Source: Nanobdellati archaeon (GTDB lineage Archaea > EX4484-52 > GLR71). From it: DNA of 64,000 bases. Position numbers and translations under genes: made by a program. Shown piece by piece: positions 8,666 to 17,327 of the stretch. Below the pieces are notes generated by a model, which was given only the letters and a program-made list of their open reading frames with translations, made no database searches and was not told where the DNA came from. The stretch lies in contig JAHYJR010000001.1 of NCBI GenBank assembly GCA_019429005.1, positions 8,663-72,662 of the forward strand, given 5' to 3'. Position 1 is the first letter of the stretch. Each line of letters starts with the position of its first letter.

Positions 8666-9316
8666 ATGGCAAGAAAAACAATAATCAAAAAAAAGATACA
8701 GAAAGTATGGTATGATATCATCGCACCTAAAATGTTTGATAATAAAAAAGTTGGAAGTACAACTTCATCAAACAAAGATCACTTAAATAACAGAATATTG
8801 AAAATACCTTTAAACGAAATTACAGGCAATTTCAAGCATTTTTATATAAATATAGTTTTAAGAATAAAAGAAGTTACTGAAAATTCAGCTATTGCAGATT
8901 ATATAGGTCAAACAATAAGAGATGATAAAATATTAAGACTCGTAAACAGATGGAGTTCTAGAATTGACTCAATTGATGATATTACAACAAAAGATAACAA
9001 AAAGATTAGAGTAAAAAGCATAGCTGTAACAAGAAGAAAAGTCAATACAACAATAAAGAGTAAAATTAGATTACTCGTTTCAGAAAAAATGAAAAATTAT
9101 TGTGAAACTAACAATTTAGAACAAATTGTAAACAGTATAAATAATACAGATATACAAAAAATAATAACAAAAGAAGCAAAAAAAATATATCCTCTAAAAG
9201 CTATTGAAGTTCGAAAAATTGAAGTGCTTAACCCACGAAAAAAAGTTATAAAAATGGCACAACCTAAAACAGATAATATCTCAATAGACAAAGAAACAAC
9301 ATCTATAGAAGCTTGA
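8666..9316 (+). CDS. rps3ae: Ribosomal protein S3Ae (eS1)
   Basis: Archaeal/eukaryotic small-subunit protein eS1, 216 aa. Recognisable segments are KVWYDIIAPKMF, FKHFYINIVLRI, DYIGQTIRDDKILRLVNRW and an IKSKIRLLVSEKM helix. The basic C-terminal part and acidic tail are typical. ATG 8666 is preceded by a gag-containing stretch. It follows the RecJ-like gene by 55 bp on the same strand and ends in a hairpin that includes its stop codon. Confidence 0.95.
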   Translation: MARKTIIKKKIQKVWYDIIAPKMFDNKKVGSTTSSNKDHLNNRILKIPLNEITGNFKHFYINIVLRIKEVTENSAIADYIGQTIRDDKILRLVNRWSSRIDSIDDITTKDNKKIRVKSIAVTRRKVNTTIKSKIRLLVSEKMKNYCETNNLEQIVNSINNTDIQKIITKEAKKIYPLKAIEVRKIEVLNPRKKVIKMAQPKTDNISIDKETTSIEA

Positions 9317-9343
9317 TTAAATCAAGCAATCTATTTATTTTTT
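9311..9343 (+). terminator. Hairpin terminator of rps3ae
   Basis: GCTTGAT (9311-9317), loop TAA, ATCAAGC (9321-9327), followed by a T-rich stretch. The TGA stop codon (9314-9316) lies in the 5' arm, as at rps15 and at 24726. Confidence 0.75.
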
Positions 9344-9374
9344 AATCTAATTAAGCTTTAAATAATAAATTTAA

Positions 9375-9977
9375 AGTATATATAATAACAAAAACCAAAT
9401 ATACAACAGATTTATTATTAATGCTAAAGACTATATCGAAAAAGATTTACTTTTTGCAATAAAAGCAATGATAATTCTGTTTAATTCTAAATTAGGTCTC
9501 GAAACAGTAATACATCACATATCAACCGAAAAGTATGGTAAAATATCTCAAAACTTCAAAACAGTTCTTAATGACATTAAAAATGGTTATTCTATTAGAA
9601 AAGCACTTGAAAAATTAAGAAATGAAACAAAATCAACAAATTTTAAAAGAATTATTGATGCACTTGAAACTTGTGAAAACAATGACACAGATATATCAAA
9701 ACGCTTAGAAAACATATCACAGCATATACTTGATGAGAAAAAAATAGAAATCAATATTTTTAATGAACGTCTAAATGTAATTCTTACAACATTTACAATA
9801 ATATTACTTATACCAATAATAACACAAACGTTCAAACTTATGTAAACAATAACAAGCACAACACTCTTTAATATAATCACAATACATGATAACATATACA
9901 TGTTCATATTTATTTCAGATATTATTGTATTATTAGCCTTTATTCCTATAATAAAAATTACAGAACCGGTGATATAA
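9375..9977 (+). pseudogene. TadC/GspF-like membrane protein with in-frame TAA
   Basis: The frame is open from 9375 and reads DYIEKDLLFAIKAM, SKLGLETVIHHI, FKTVLNDIKNG, then KRIIDALETCENNDTDISKR, a type II secretion F domain. A helix LTTFTIILLIPII is followed by TAA at 9843-9845. The same frame then continues for 44 codons with another membrane helix to TAA 9975-9977, overlapping the next ATG. No ATG, GTG or TTG starts the conserved N-terminal part; ATG 9468 lies inside the domain. I read it as a decayed pilus/archaellum-type platform gene. Readthrough or an assembly error cannot be excluded. Confidence 0.7.
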
Positions 9978-10657
9978 TGTTAATTGAGATATTTTTTATA
10001 TCAATAATGACCTACATTTCATATAAATTTAAAATTGAAAAAAAACAAGAATTTGAATTATCTTTACTTGATAAACTTGAAGACATAGCGGATAATATAG
10101 ACTCCAGAGATTCAATAAATACTGCAATTAAAAAAATAATTAAAGATAAAACATATAAAACGTCAAAATATCTTTAAAAAATAATATCAAATATTAATTC
10201 AGGAACATCATTTGAAGATGCAATGAAAAATGCAGCAAAACATGAAAAATCACAATTAATTGAAAATGTTGCAGCAATTTTAATCATTTCTGAAAAAACA
10301 AATGAAAATCTTACAAAAGTACTAAGATCTTTATCAAACCAATTGCGTGATATACATATATTAAAACTAGAACGGATTAAAAAAACAAAAATAACTTCAA
10401 TGACACAATTTATATTAGGTTCTTTTGCTATGCCTTTTATGTTAACCTATATGAATAGAATGTTTGAACTAACTACAACACCATTCCTTATAAATTTCCT
10501 ATTAATTATTGCTATAATTTCATCAATTATCTCAGCAGTATCAAAAGGAAATAGTTTTGAAAGTGCATACTTTATACCAATAGGATTTATAGTTTCGCTC
10601 ATAATTATAACAATAATAACAGGAACAATTCCATATTTTGAAAATATAACACTTTAG
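9977..10657 (+). pseudogene. Second TadC/GspF-like gene with in-frame TAA
   Basis: The start is good: GGTGAT lies just upstream of ATG 9977. The frame reads LLDKLEDIADNIDSRDSINTAI, meets TAA at 10175-10177, and continues in the same frame with KIISNINSGTSFEDAMKNAA and LRSLSNQLRDIHILKLERIK. Three to four membrane helices then run to 10657. Both halves belong to one F-type platform domain, so the TAA is a nonsense codon within it. A separate short protein starting at ATG 10223 is possible. The gene sits between the first TadC-like remnant and the TadA-like ATPase. Confidence 0.75.
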
Positions 10658-10668
10658 GGTTTTAAATA

Positions 10669-11898
10669 ATGCAAGAGACACCTTCTTTTATCATTGAAAA
10701 TTATGGTAATGTAGGTATATACCAACAAAAAACGTTTGCTGGAATAGTATACACATATTACTTAAAAGAAATAATTCCAAATGAACTTGGAGAACTAAAA
10801 GATTTTTTAGAAGATGACAATCTTGAAGAAATTATGTATATTGGTCCTAAAAACTGTATAAAAGTAATCCATAAACGCTATGGAATGTGTAACACAAATG
10901 TATATATTGACGAAAAAAATAGTATTGAAATAATCAATAATCTTGCAGCACAATCGGGAAAAGTAATAAATCCAAATTATCCCATATTAAATGCACGATT
11001 AAAAGATGGTTCAAGAATAAACGCAACATTACCCCCTATATCAATACATGGACCAACAATGACAATACGAAAATTTAGAAGAGATGTAATAACAGTCCCT
11101 GAACTCATAAAAGAAAATACAATAACATCTGAAGCTGCAGCATTTTTATGGTGTTGTATAGATGGGCTTGGCAATAAACCATGTAACATCTTATTTTCAG
11201 GAGGTACTACAAGCGGAAAAACAACAAATCTTAATGCATTCTCAATGTTTATCCCTGCTGCATCTAGAATAATTACAATTGAAGACACCGCTGAATTACA
11301 ATTACAACATGAACACTGTATCACACTTGAAACTGACGATAAAACAAATATAACTTCAGACATCATACTTAAAAACACTTTGAGGATGCATCCCGATCGA
11401 CTTATCGTGGGTGAAGTTCGTGGTGAAGAAGCGCAAACGTTATTTAATGCAATGAACGCGGGACAAGAGGGTTGTATGGGTACAATCCCTGCCAACACAT
11501 CAAAAGAAACAATAAATCGTGTTATAAATCCACCAATGAATGTTCCGTCAAGCATGCTAACAGGATTAGATCTCATAATTATGCAACAACAAACAATCTC
11601 AAAACAACACATAACCAGACACATAACCGAAATAAGTGAGATAAGTGGTAGTGAAAATGGCATCCCTAGACTTAATACAATCTATAAGTGGAATCCAATA
11701 AACAGGATTCTAGAATCTACAAATATCCCAAGCAGATTAAGAACAAAGATTTCTGAAGCCTCTGCAATAAACACAAAAGAATTTGACAAAATTTTAAAAG
11801 AAAGAACAGATATACTAAAAAGCCTATCACAAAAATCATATAATATAAAATACTTTCTTGAAACAATAAATATAAACATTTCAAAATATGAAAAATGA
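10669..11898 (+). CDS. TadA/GspE-type secretion ATPase, His box lost
   Basis: Hexameric pilus/secretion ATPase family, 409 aa. Features in order are KDGSRINATLPPIS, Walker A GGTTSGKTT (about residue 178), Asp box ITIEDTAEL (about 203) and Walker B RLIVGEVRGEE (about 245). The His box reads NAGQEGCMGTIPANT, where the family usually has NTGH and TIHAN, so both histidines are replaced by Gln and Pro. The reading frame is intact, yet its two membrane partners just upstream are broken by stop codons. No prepilin-like gene is seen next to it. Function is probably lost or changed. Confidence 0.85.
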   Translation: MQETPSFIIENYGNVGIYQQKTFAGIVYTYYLKEIIPNELGELKDFLEDDNLEEIMYIGPKNCIKVIHKRYGMCNTNVYIDEKNSIEIINNLAAQSGKVINPNYPILNARLKDGSRINATLPPISIHGPTMTIRKFRRDVITVPELIKENTITSEAAAFLWCCIDGLGNKPCNILFSGGTTSGKTTNLNAFSMFIPAASRIITIEDTAELQLQHEHCITLETDDKTNITSDIILKNTLRMHPDRLIVGEVRGEEAQTLFNAMNAGQEGCMGTIPANTSKETINRVINPPMNVPSSMLTGLDLIIMQQQTISKQHITRHITEISEISGSENGIPRLNTIYKWNPINRILESTNIPSRLRTKISEASAINTKEFDKILKERTDILKSLSQKSYNIKYFLETININISKYEK

Positions 11899-11939
11899 TA
11901 GCCACAAACATTTAAGTAAAAAACAACAAATAATATATT

Positions 11940-13313
11940 ATGGAAGAATATGTAAAACTTATCAAAAATGTACTTGATAAGATTAAACCAACTAATATTG
12001 AAATTAAAAAAAATAAAGATATGTATTCTAAAATCAAAGAATATATAGAATCAAAATTTAAAAAAAATGTCCTTCTTGTAGGTTCTGTTGGTAAAAAAAC
12101 ATTTATATCTGGAGATAATGATCTTGATATATTCGTTTTCTTTAATATAAACACAACAAAAGACACTCTTGAAAAAGAAGGCCTAGATATTGGAAAAGAT
12201 GTTTTCAAAAAGTTTAAAGGTCAATATACAATAAATTATGCAGAACATCCTTATGTAAAGGGAACAATTAACGGTTTTAAAATTGAAATCGTGCCTGCAT
12301 ACAACATAACTTCTACTGAAGTACTCAAATCAGCTGTAGATCGAACACCATTCCACACACAATATGTTCTTGATAATTTGAAAAATCAAAATGATGTATT
12401 ATTATTAAAACAATTCTTAAAAGGAATTGAATGTTATGGTTCAGACCTTAAAACACTTGGTTTCTCAGGATATCTTTGTGAATTGATTATTTTAAAATAC
12501 AAAACATTTGAAAATACATTAAAAATTGCTCAATCATGGACTTATCAAGAAATCATAGATTTAGAAAATCATCACACAAATGAATTCTATAACAAGATAA
12601 AACAGACATTCAAAGACCAACCCTTAATATTTATAGACCCCACAGATAAAAAACGAAACGTTGCTGCGGTATTATCAAAAGAAAAATTCTCAAGATTTAT
12701 ATTTATGGCAAGAATGTTTTTAGATGAACCAAAAAACACTTTTTTCTTTCCTAAAAAAATAAAAATAAATAAAGAAAAAATCATAAATGACTTAAAATTA
12801 CGAAAAACCAAACTAATTGTCATAATATTTAAAAAACCAAATGTTGTTGAAGACATACTTTATCCGCAACTAAGACGATTCAAACAACGTACAATAAATG
12901 TTCTTGAGAAAGAAGGATTCAACATTTTAAACGCACATGAATTTGCAGATGATGATTGTGGTATTTCAATAGAAACACATTATGGTCATCTTGAAAAATT
13001 TAAAGAAACTCTAGGTCCAAGAATTTTTGACCCTTTAGATAACCAAGAAAAATTCACACAAAAACACAAAACAATATGGTTTAAAGAAGACAGATTCATA
13101 TCAGAAATAGAACGAAAACATTGCAAGATTGAGGATTTTATTAAAAACTGGCTTAAACAAGACCAATTTAATCTTGAAAAAGAAGGTGTTCCCCGAAATA
13201 TTGCAGAATCAATATCAAAAAGATTCAAAATAATACAAGATAACAATCTAATAAAAATAAAAAGTGATGAACTTTGGAAAGCGCATTTAAAAGAAAAAAT
13301 AAAAGTATATTAA
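11940..13313 (+). CDS. cca: Class I (archaeal) CCA-adding tRNA nucleotidyltransferase
   Basis: Adds or repairs the 3' CCA of tRNA without a template. The 457-aa length is usual for the archaeal class. The nucleotidyltransferase motif GSVGKKTFISGDNDLDIFVFF (about residues 47-67) carries the metal-binding D-x-D, followed by KIEIVPAYNI with the third acidic-site region. The middle holds TPFHTQYV and the LGFSGYLCELII helix. It starts at ATG 11940 with no ribosome binding site, so probably leaderless. It is needed because at least three tRNAs in this window lack an encoded CCA. It converges with aEF-1beta, 8 bp away. Confidence 0.93.
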   Translation: MEEYVKLIKNVLDKIKPTNIEIKKNKDMYSKIKEYIESKFKKNVLLVGSVGKKTFISGDNDLDIFVFFNINTTKDTLEKEGLDIGKDVFKKFKGQYTINYAEHPYVKGTINGFKIEIVPAYNITSTEVLKSAVDRTPFHTQYVLDNLKNQNDVLLLKQFLKGIECYGSDLKTLGFSGYLCELIILKYKTFENTLKIAQSWTYQEIIDLENHHTNEFYNKIKQTFKDQPLIFIDPTDKKRNVAAVLSKEKFSRFIFMARMFLDEPKNTFFFPKKIKINKEKIINDLKLRKTKLIVIIFKKPNVVEDILYPQLRRFKQRTINVLEKEGFNILNAHEFADDDCGISIETHYGHLEKFKETLGPRIFDPLDNQEKFTQKHKTIWFKEDRFISEIERKHCKIEDFIKNWLKQDQFNLEKEGVPRNIAESISKRFKIIQDNNLIKIKSDELWKAHLKEKIKVY

Positions 13314-13320
13314 AAAATAA

Positions 13321-13575
13321 TTAAATCAGTGTACTACTCACTAATTCAACATCAGATATCTCTTCGATTTGATTTATTTTGTCTTCAAGTTCGCCTATAC
13401 CACCATCAGAATCTTCAGTCACAAACATTACAGTAAGTGAATTAAGACCAAATGCAATAGGTTCAATTTTAGAATCTTGAATTTTCATAATTTCACTAAC
13501 TTTAGAAATAAGATTATTCATATCAACCTCAGGAGAGGTAGGCATAATTTTAAATGTTGTTGCGACTTTACCCAT
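13321..13575 (-). CDS. ef1b: Elongation factor 1-beta (aEF-1B)
   Basis: Guanine-nucleotide exchange factor for aEF-1alpha, 84 aa, the usual length of the archaeal form. Typical segments are MGKVATTFKIMPTSPEVD, KIEPIAFGLNSLTVMFVTED and the acidic GIGELEDKINQIEEISDVELV. ATG 13575 sits 4 nt after GGTGAT; in-frame GTG 13584 belongs to that ribosome binding site. The small Zn-ribbon gene immediately upstream on the same strand is its usual archaeal neighbour. Confidence 0.95.
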   Translation of the reverse strand: MGKVATTFKIMPTSPEVDMNNLISKVSEIMKIQDSKIEPIAFGLNSLTVMFVTEDSDGGIGELEDKINQIEEISDVELVSSTLI

Positions 13576-13593
13576 AAATATCACCAGTAAGAA

Positions 13594-13758
13594 TTACGGA
13601 CCGTTAAAGCCACATTTTTTACAGATATAATCATTTGAAAGAGTTTTACACTTTGAACATCTGCATATTACAACCTCATCACACTTAGGACAAGAAAATT
13701 TGGAGAAGTGTTCTCCCGAAAATATTTCTGAATTACATGTTGTACATTTTAATGTCAT
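13594..13758 (-). CDS. Small Zn-ribbon RNA-binding protein (translation)
   Basis: A 54-aa protein with four cysteine pairs: CTTC, CPKC, CRCSKC and CKKC. This is the pattern of the archaeal Zn-ribbon protein commonly encoded just before aEF-1beta and predicted to act in translation. GGTGTT lies 4 nt before ATG 13758. The stop is 18 bp from the aEF-1beta start, so the two form an operon. The role comes from gene order and family, not from experiment. Confidence 0.9.
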   Translation of the reverse strand: MTLKCTTCNSEIFSGEHFSKFSCPKCDEVVICRCSKCKTLSNDYICKKCGFNGP

Positions 13759-13847
13759 ACTTAACACCATTTTTAAAAATTATCTTTTAAACAAACAACA
13801 TTTATAAGCAAATCTTTATATATTCTATTACAACTCAAAAATATAAT

Positions 13848-13952
13848 GCCTGTATAGGGTCATTTGGATATCCTAAAGCCCTGCGAAGACTTTAACGCGA
13901 GTTCAAAAGACAGAAATTAAAATATCTGTCTGAATACATCTCGCTCCGAGCA
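13848..13952 (+). tRNA. tRNA-Arg (GCG) with a 31-nt T-loop intron
   Basis: D arm GGGT/ATCC, anticodon loop CTGCGAA (GCG at 13883... in the loop) and T stem GCGAG/CTCGC can be drawn. The T loop is interrupted between TTCAA and AT by a 31-nt insert (about 13907-13937). The insert forms its own AGACAG/CTGTCT hairpin plus a TTC/GAA helix flanked by bulges, a relaxed bulge-helix-bulge. Splicing restores TTCAAAT, identical to tRNA-Ala. Oddities are acceptor mismatches C3:A70 and T6:C67 and anticodon-stem mismatch C30:A40. A TATA-like box about 28 nt upstream supports expression. No encoded CCA. Confidence 0.7.
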
Positions 13953-14025
13953 TTAAGTACTATACATTACAAAAAAATAAGCAAAATATAAATATACAAC
14001 ATCATAAATATTATCAGTTGATTAT

Positions 14026-14778
14026 ATGAATGACAATATTGACAAAATTAAAAAAGCAATAGGTATTGATTTCAACCATATGCATGGACCTAATCCAAAC
14101 ACACCACAACAAATGCAACCAAATAACATGCTAAATAATCAGCAAATAAGACAACAAAATCCTATAACACAAACAGCACCGCAAAACAGACCACCACAAC
14201 AAATGCAACCAAATAACATGCTAAATAATCAGCAAATAAGACAACAAAATCCTATAACACAAACAGCACCGCAAAACAGACCACCACAACAAATGCAACC
14301 AAATAACATGCTAAATAATCAGCAAATAAGACAACAAAATCCTATAACACAAACAGCACCGCAAAACAGACCACCACAACAAATGCAACCACAAAACCAA
14401 ACACAACAACAGAATAAAACAGAAACAAAACATGAAAATACACATCAAATTAAAAAGGAATCACCAACAACACTTTTTGCTAAAATAGACAATCATTTAG
14501 AAATACGTAACAACACACTAAAAATAAGACAAAACATGAAAAAAATGATTGAAACAATAGCATTTCTTGCAGAAGCTGAAAAAATAAAAGAAGAAGCAAT
14601 CAAAAAAATGGAAATTGACATAAAAACACTTAAAGAAAAATTAGATTTAATAGATAGAGAATTAGTTTCTCCAGAATATGCAAATCGAAACTATGAAACA
14701 AACAATTCATTCCAAGATCTTGATGGTTTACGTACAGATATAGCATCATTAAAATTGAACTTATCCACATTAAGATAA
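14026..14778 (+). CDS. Low-complexity Q/N/P repeat protein with C-terminal coiled coil
   Basis: An unrecognised 250-aa protein in three parts. A short N-terminus (MNDNIDKIKKAIGIDFNHMH) is followed by three copies of a 30-residue P/Q/N-rich unit (about residues 26-122), then a charged alpha-helical C-terminus (about 145-235) that looks like a coiled coil. The repeats are identical at the DNA level, which points to recent expansion. It has no signal peptide or membrane segment, so it is probably cytoplasmic. It lies between two intron-containing tRNAs. Function unknown; disorder and coiled coil suggest a scaffold or assembly role. Confidence 0.75.
   Translation: MNDNIDKIKKAIGIDFNHMHGPNPNTPQQMQPNNMLNNQQIRQQNPITQTAPQNRPPQQMQPNNMLNNQQIRQQNPITQTAPQNRPPQQMQPNNMLNNQQIRQQNPITQTAPQNRPPQQMQPQNQTQQQNKTETKHENTHQIKKESPTTLFAKIDNHLEIRNNTLKIRQNMKKMIETIAFLAEAEKIKEEAIKKMEIDIKTLKEKLDLIDRELVSPEYANRNYETNNSFQDLDGLRTDIASLKLNLSTLR
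14102..14390 (+). repeat. Perfect 90-bp coding tandem repeat, three copies
   Basis: Copies lie at 14102-14190 (one base short or changed at the edge), 14191-14280 and 14281-14370, with about 20 bp of a fourth copy. Copies are identical over their length, including third codon positions. They encode the 30-residue P/Q/N unit of the surrounding gene. Confidence 0.97.
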
Positions 14779-14829
14779 TTAAAAAAAGCACACATATTTA
14801 AAAAGTTGACTTATCAAATATTTCTTTAT

Positions 14830-14936
14830 GCAGGGATCGCCAAGCTTGGTCAACGGCGATGGACTCAAAAAAAATAGATTAAATTGAGAGATCCATTCAC
14901 TTAGTGTGTACGAGGGTTCAAATCCCTTTCCCTGCA
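14830..14936 (+). tRNA. tRNA-Leu (CAA) with canonical 37/38 intron
   Basis: Acceptor GCAGGGA/TCCCTGC, D stem GCC/GGC, anticodon stem ATGGA/TCCAT, a long variable arm (CAC/GTG helix) and T arm loop TTCAAAT. The anticodon CAA is followed by a 21-nt intron (14870-14890). Its TTGAG pairs with CTCAA to form a bulge-helix-bulge with three-base bulges. The spliced loop is CTCAAAA. CCA is not encoded. A TATA-like ATATTTAAAA lies about 30 nt upstream. Confidence 0.93.
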
Positions 14937-15179
14937 TTAATATTTTATTCTAGCACACACAAAAATACATACTATATACAAGATAAAAACTCTAAAAGAT
15001 ATTAATATTTTTTAAAAGTTTTAATTCTTAAATTAATATTTAAAAAGAATATAAAGTTAAGAACTAATCCTTGTATATCAATTACACAACACTCTATAGT
15101 TATCATTATCTCATAGTAAATTATATAAATATTAAAAATCTATATTGATTAACAGTATTTAATTATTTTGGTGTTTTTT

Positions 15180-16466
15180 ATGAAAGGTTTAAAAGATGAT
15201 TCAATAACCGTTATTAACCCAGCTTGTACGGGATGTGATAAAAATACACATGAACTTTTTGATTTTAAAACTACAACTATACTTCGAACAGATAAAACTC
15301 AGTATGAAACAACACCTAATCTTTATTTAGAGGACATTAAACCAATTTTAAATAAATATTTTGAATCTGTCATTAACTCAACTTATGATACAAAAAATCC
15401 TGAAAATCATTTGATTTTTGAATTTTGTTTAAAACATACTGATTTAAACATGAAAAAAATCAAAGGTTATGCTAACCTTGCAGAACAAATTGAACAAGTT
15501 GCAAAAACATATGGATTAAAAGTGGAATTTACATATATTTCTACGAAGGATGAATCTATAAATTCAATCCATAAAGGATATGTAAGTGAACATTCTGATA
15601 GTTCACACCATACAGAAATATTTGAAATAAATAATAATAATAATAGTTTTACTAACGATGAACTTGAAAATTGGAATACACAAATTATTACAGAATTTAC
15701 AGATAGTATGAACGACTATTATGATTCAATTTTACATTCAAAAGCTCTTGAAATTTCAAAATTGACCACAAAAACATTTAATCATTATGTTGATAAATCA
15801 ATAGAACAATTAAATGGCTTTGAACTTAGAGAATCGACTAAAAAAGAACTTAATCGTGTTAATGATCTTTTTTCTAGATATTCTGATGAAACTCAACAAT
15901 TTTTAAATTCGATTAACCTTATAGATACAAAAATAAAAAAATTGAAAAGCACACTCAATCCTAAAAATGATTTAGAAGAAGACAAAGGAGAACGCAAATT
16001 AAAAACAACAGAATATCGCGACTTAACTAAACTAAAAACATTTACCAAAGAAAAATTCTTAAAAAAAATGCACACACATTTGATTGAAGAATATATTTCT
16101 AAAACAGATAATAACCTTATTAGTTTAGTGAATTATGAAAAAAAACATATTTTGAATATACAAGAATCAATAACTAGAGATTTTGAACATTTAACAAATA
16201 AAGATCAATTTCTTCATGATTTTTTAAAAGGCCTTCTAGTACAGGAATTAAAAAGCACGCTTAAGGATAATGAATTTGAATTCAAATATGATATTATGGA
16301 CAATTTCAGTAAAAACTATGAAAACTCAGATGAAAAACATAAAGGATTACATGAAAATAAAGTTGTTATAAGTAATAACCGTGGAGAAGATCATCTCAAA
16401 AGATATCAAATAAATTATTTTGATAATGGAATAACAAATCTTGCATTATTAATAAAAGAATATTAA
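15180..16466 (+). CDS. Unrecognised 428-aa alpha-helical protein
   Basis: I do not recognise this protein. It starts MKGLKDDSITV and has an early CTGCDKNTHELF segment that might hold one metal pair. From about residue 160 it is rich in E, K, N and hydrophobic heptads (for example STKKELNRVNDLFSRY), consistent with long helices. There is no membrane segment or signal peptide. GGTG at 15170-15173 precedes ATG 15180. It stands alone with over 100 bp of AT-rich sequence on each side. It may be lineage-specific or acquired. Confidence 0.6.
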   Translation: MKGLKDDSITVINPACTGCDKNTHELFDFKTTTILRTDKTQYETTPNLYLEDIKPILNKYFESVINSTYDTKNPENHLIFEFCLKHTDLNMKKIKGYANLAEQIEQVAKTYGLKVEFTYISTKDESINSIHKGYVSEHSDSSHHTEIFEINNNNNSFTNDELENWNTQIITEFTDSMNDYYDSILHSKALEISKLTTKTFNHYVDKSIEQLNGFELRESTKKELNRVNDLFSRYSDETQQFLNSINLIDTKIKKLKSTLNPKNDLEEDKGERKLKTTEYRDLTKLKTFTKEKFLKKMHTHLIEEYISKTDNNLISLVNYEKKHILNIQESITRDFEHLTNKDQFLHDFLKGLLVQELKSTLKDNEFEFKYDIMDNFSKNYENSDEKHKGLHENKVVISNNRGEDHLKRYQINYFDNGITNLALLIKEY

Positions 16467-16596
16467 CTTAGTAAATTAATTTAGAATTGAAATAATTTAT
16501 ATTGAAAAATAAAGAATTTTAAACCTTAAAAATCAGATATGAAAATATAACAAACTGAAAAGAACATTTTGAAAAATGGTTAACATACTTATAAGT

Positions 16597-17193
16597 TTAT
16601 AATTTTTCGATTAAATCCCCACCTGGAGAAACTTCTGAAAACACCTGTGCCTGAAACTTAAACACAGATACATCTTCATCTTTATACGCATCTTTTTTAA
16701 ATCCGGCCTTTAAACAAGTGTTTTCAAGAAAACTAAGTGCATCCATATTATTATCCGTTGCAACTTGAGGCAATAAAAGACCAGAATCAATGGAGTTCTG
16801 AACAATAAGTCCATCTTTACCGATACAAATATTTTTGATATAATCTAAAGATTCTAATCCATTAACATCAATCAATTCTGGAACCGTTAATACAGATATT
16901 TCAATAATAACCGAACCAGCATCCCTTTGTGTTAACGGCTCAAAACGAGAATCATCAAAAGCAGCAGATTTTGCAACAGTGCAAACAGCCTCAGATAATT
17001 CATAAACAGGATATGGAAACCCAACACAACCTTTAAGATCATGTGTTTTGTAATCCAAAAAAGTGACAAAAACACCATGTTTATTTTTTAAAAAATCAGA
17101 ATTTACATTTAAAACAGTACCAGACACATTTAAACCAAAAACAGATTCTCTTGAAAGTTTTACAAGTATCCTAAATTCATCAATAGACAACAT
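16597..17193 (-). CDS. AMMECR1-domain protein
   Basis: A 198-aa AMMECR1 domain protein, widespread in archaea and eukaryotes, of unclear biochemical role; it is often linked genomically to MEMO1 and radical SAM proteins. Hallmarks are GVFVTFLDY, the signature DLKGCVGFP (family LRGCIG), AAFDDSRFEPLT, VIIEISVLT and GLLLPQVA. The start ATG 17193 is preceded by a TATA-like ATTATATAA and no ribosome binding site, so leaderless. It is divergent from tRNA-Val, and their promoters share the 40-bp gap. Confidence 0.9.
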   Translation of the reverse strand: MLSIDEFRILVKLSRESVFGLNVSGTVLNVNSDFLKNKHGVFVTFLDYKTHDLKGCVGFPYPVYELSEAVCTVAKSAAFDDSRFEPLTQRDAGSVIIEISVLTVPELIDVNGLESLDYIKNICIGKDGLIVQNSIDSGLLLPQVATDNNMDALSFLENTCLKAGFKKDAYKDEDVSVFKFQAQVFSEVSPGGDLIEKL

Positions 17194-17232
17194 ATTTATA
17201 TAATTAACTAATTAAAATTAATAAGTTTACCT

Positions 17233-17309
17233 GGGCCGGTGGTCTAGTTGGTTATGACGTTGCCCTTACAAGGCGAAGATCGCCAGTTCAAATCTGGCTC
17301 GGCCCACCA
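17233..17309 (+). tRNA. tRNA-Val (TAC), CCA encoded
   Basis: Acceptor GGGCCGG/TCGGCCC, anticodon stem TTGCC/GGCGA with loop CTTACAA (TAC anticodon), T arm GCCAG/CTGGC with loop TTCAAAT, discriminator A at 17306. Positions 17307-17309 read CCA, so the 3' end is encoded here, unlike tRNA-Ala, -Arg and -Leu nearby. No intron. Confidence 0.95.
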
Positions 17310-17327
17310 ATTTAAAAGGCAATTCAT

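Noticed and set aside
9843-10177. Genome-wide recoding of TAA as a sense codon
   Set aside because: TAA is the normal stop of many intact genes here, such as the ferredoxin and the Zn-ribbon protein, so the two in-frame TAA codons are better explained by gene decay.
10977-11663. A 228-codon open frame antisense to the TadA-like ATPase
   Set aside because: It mirrors the conserved ATPase motifs on the other strand and its own product has no sensible composition or ribosome binding site.
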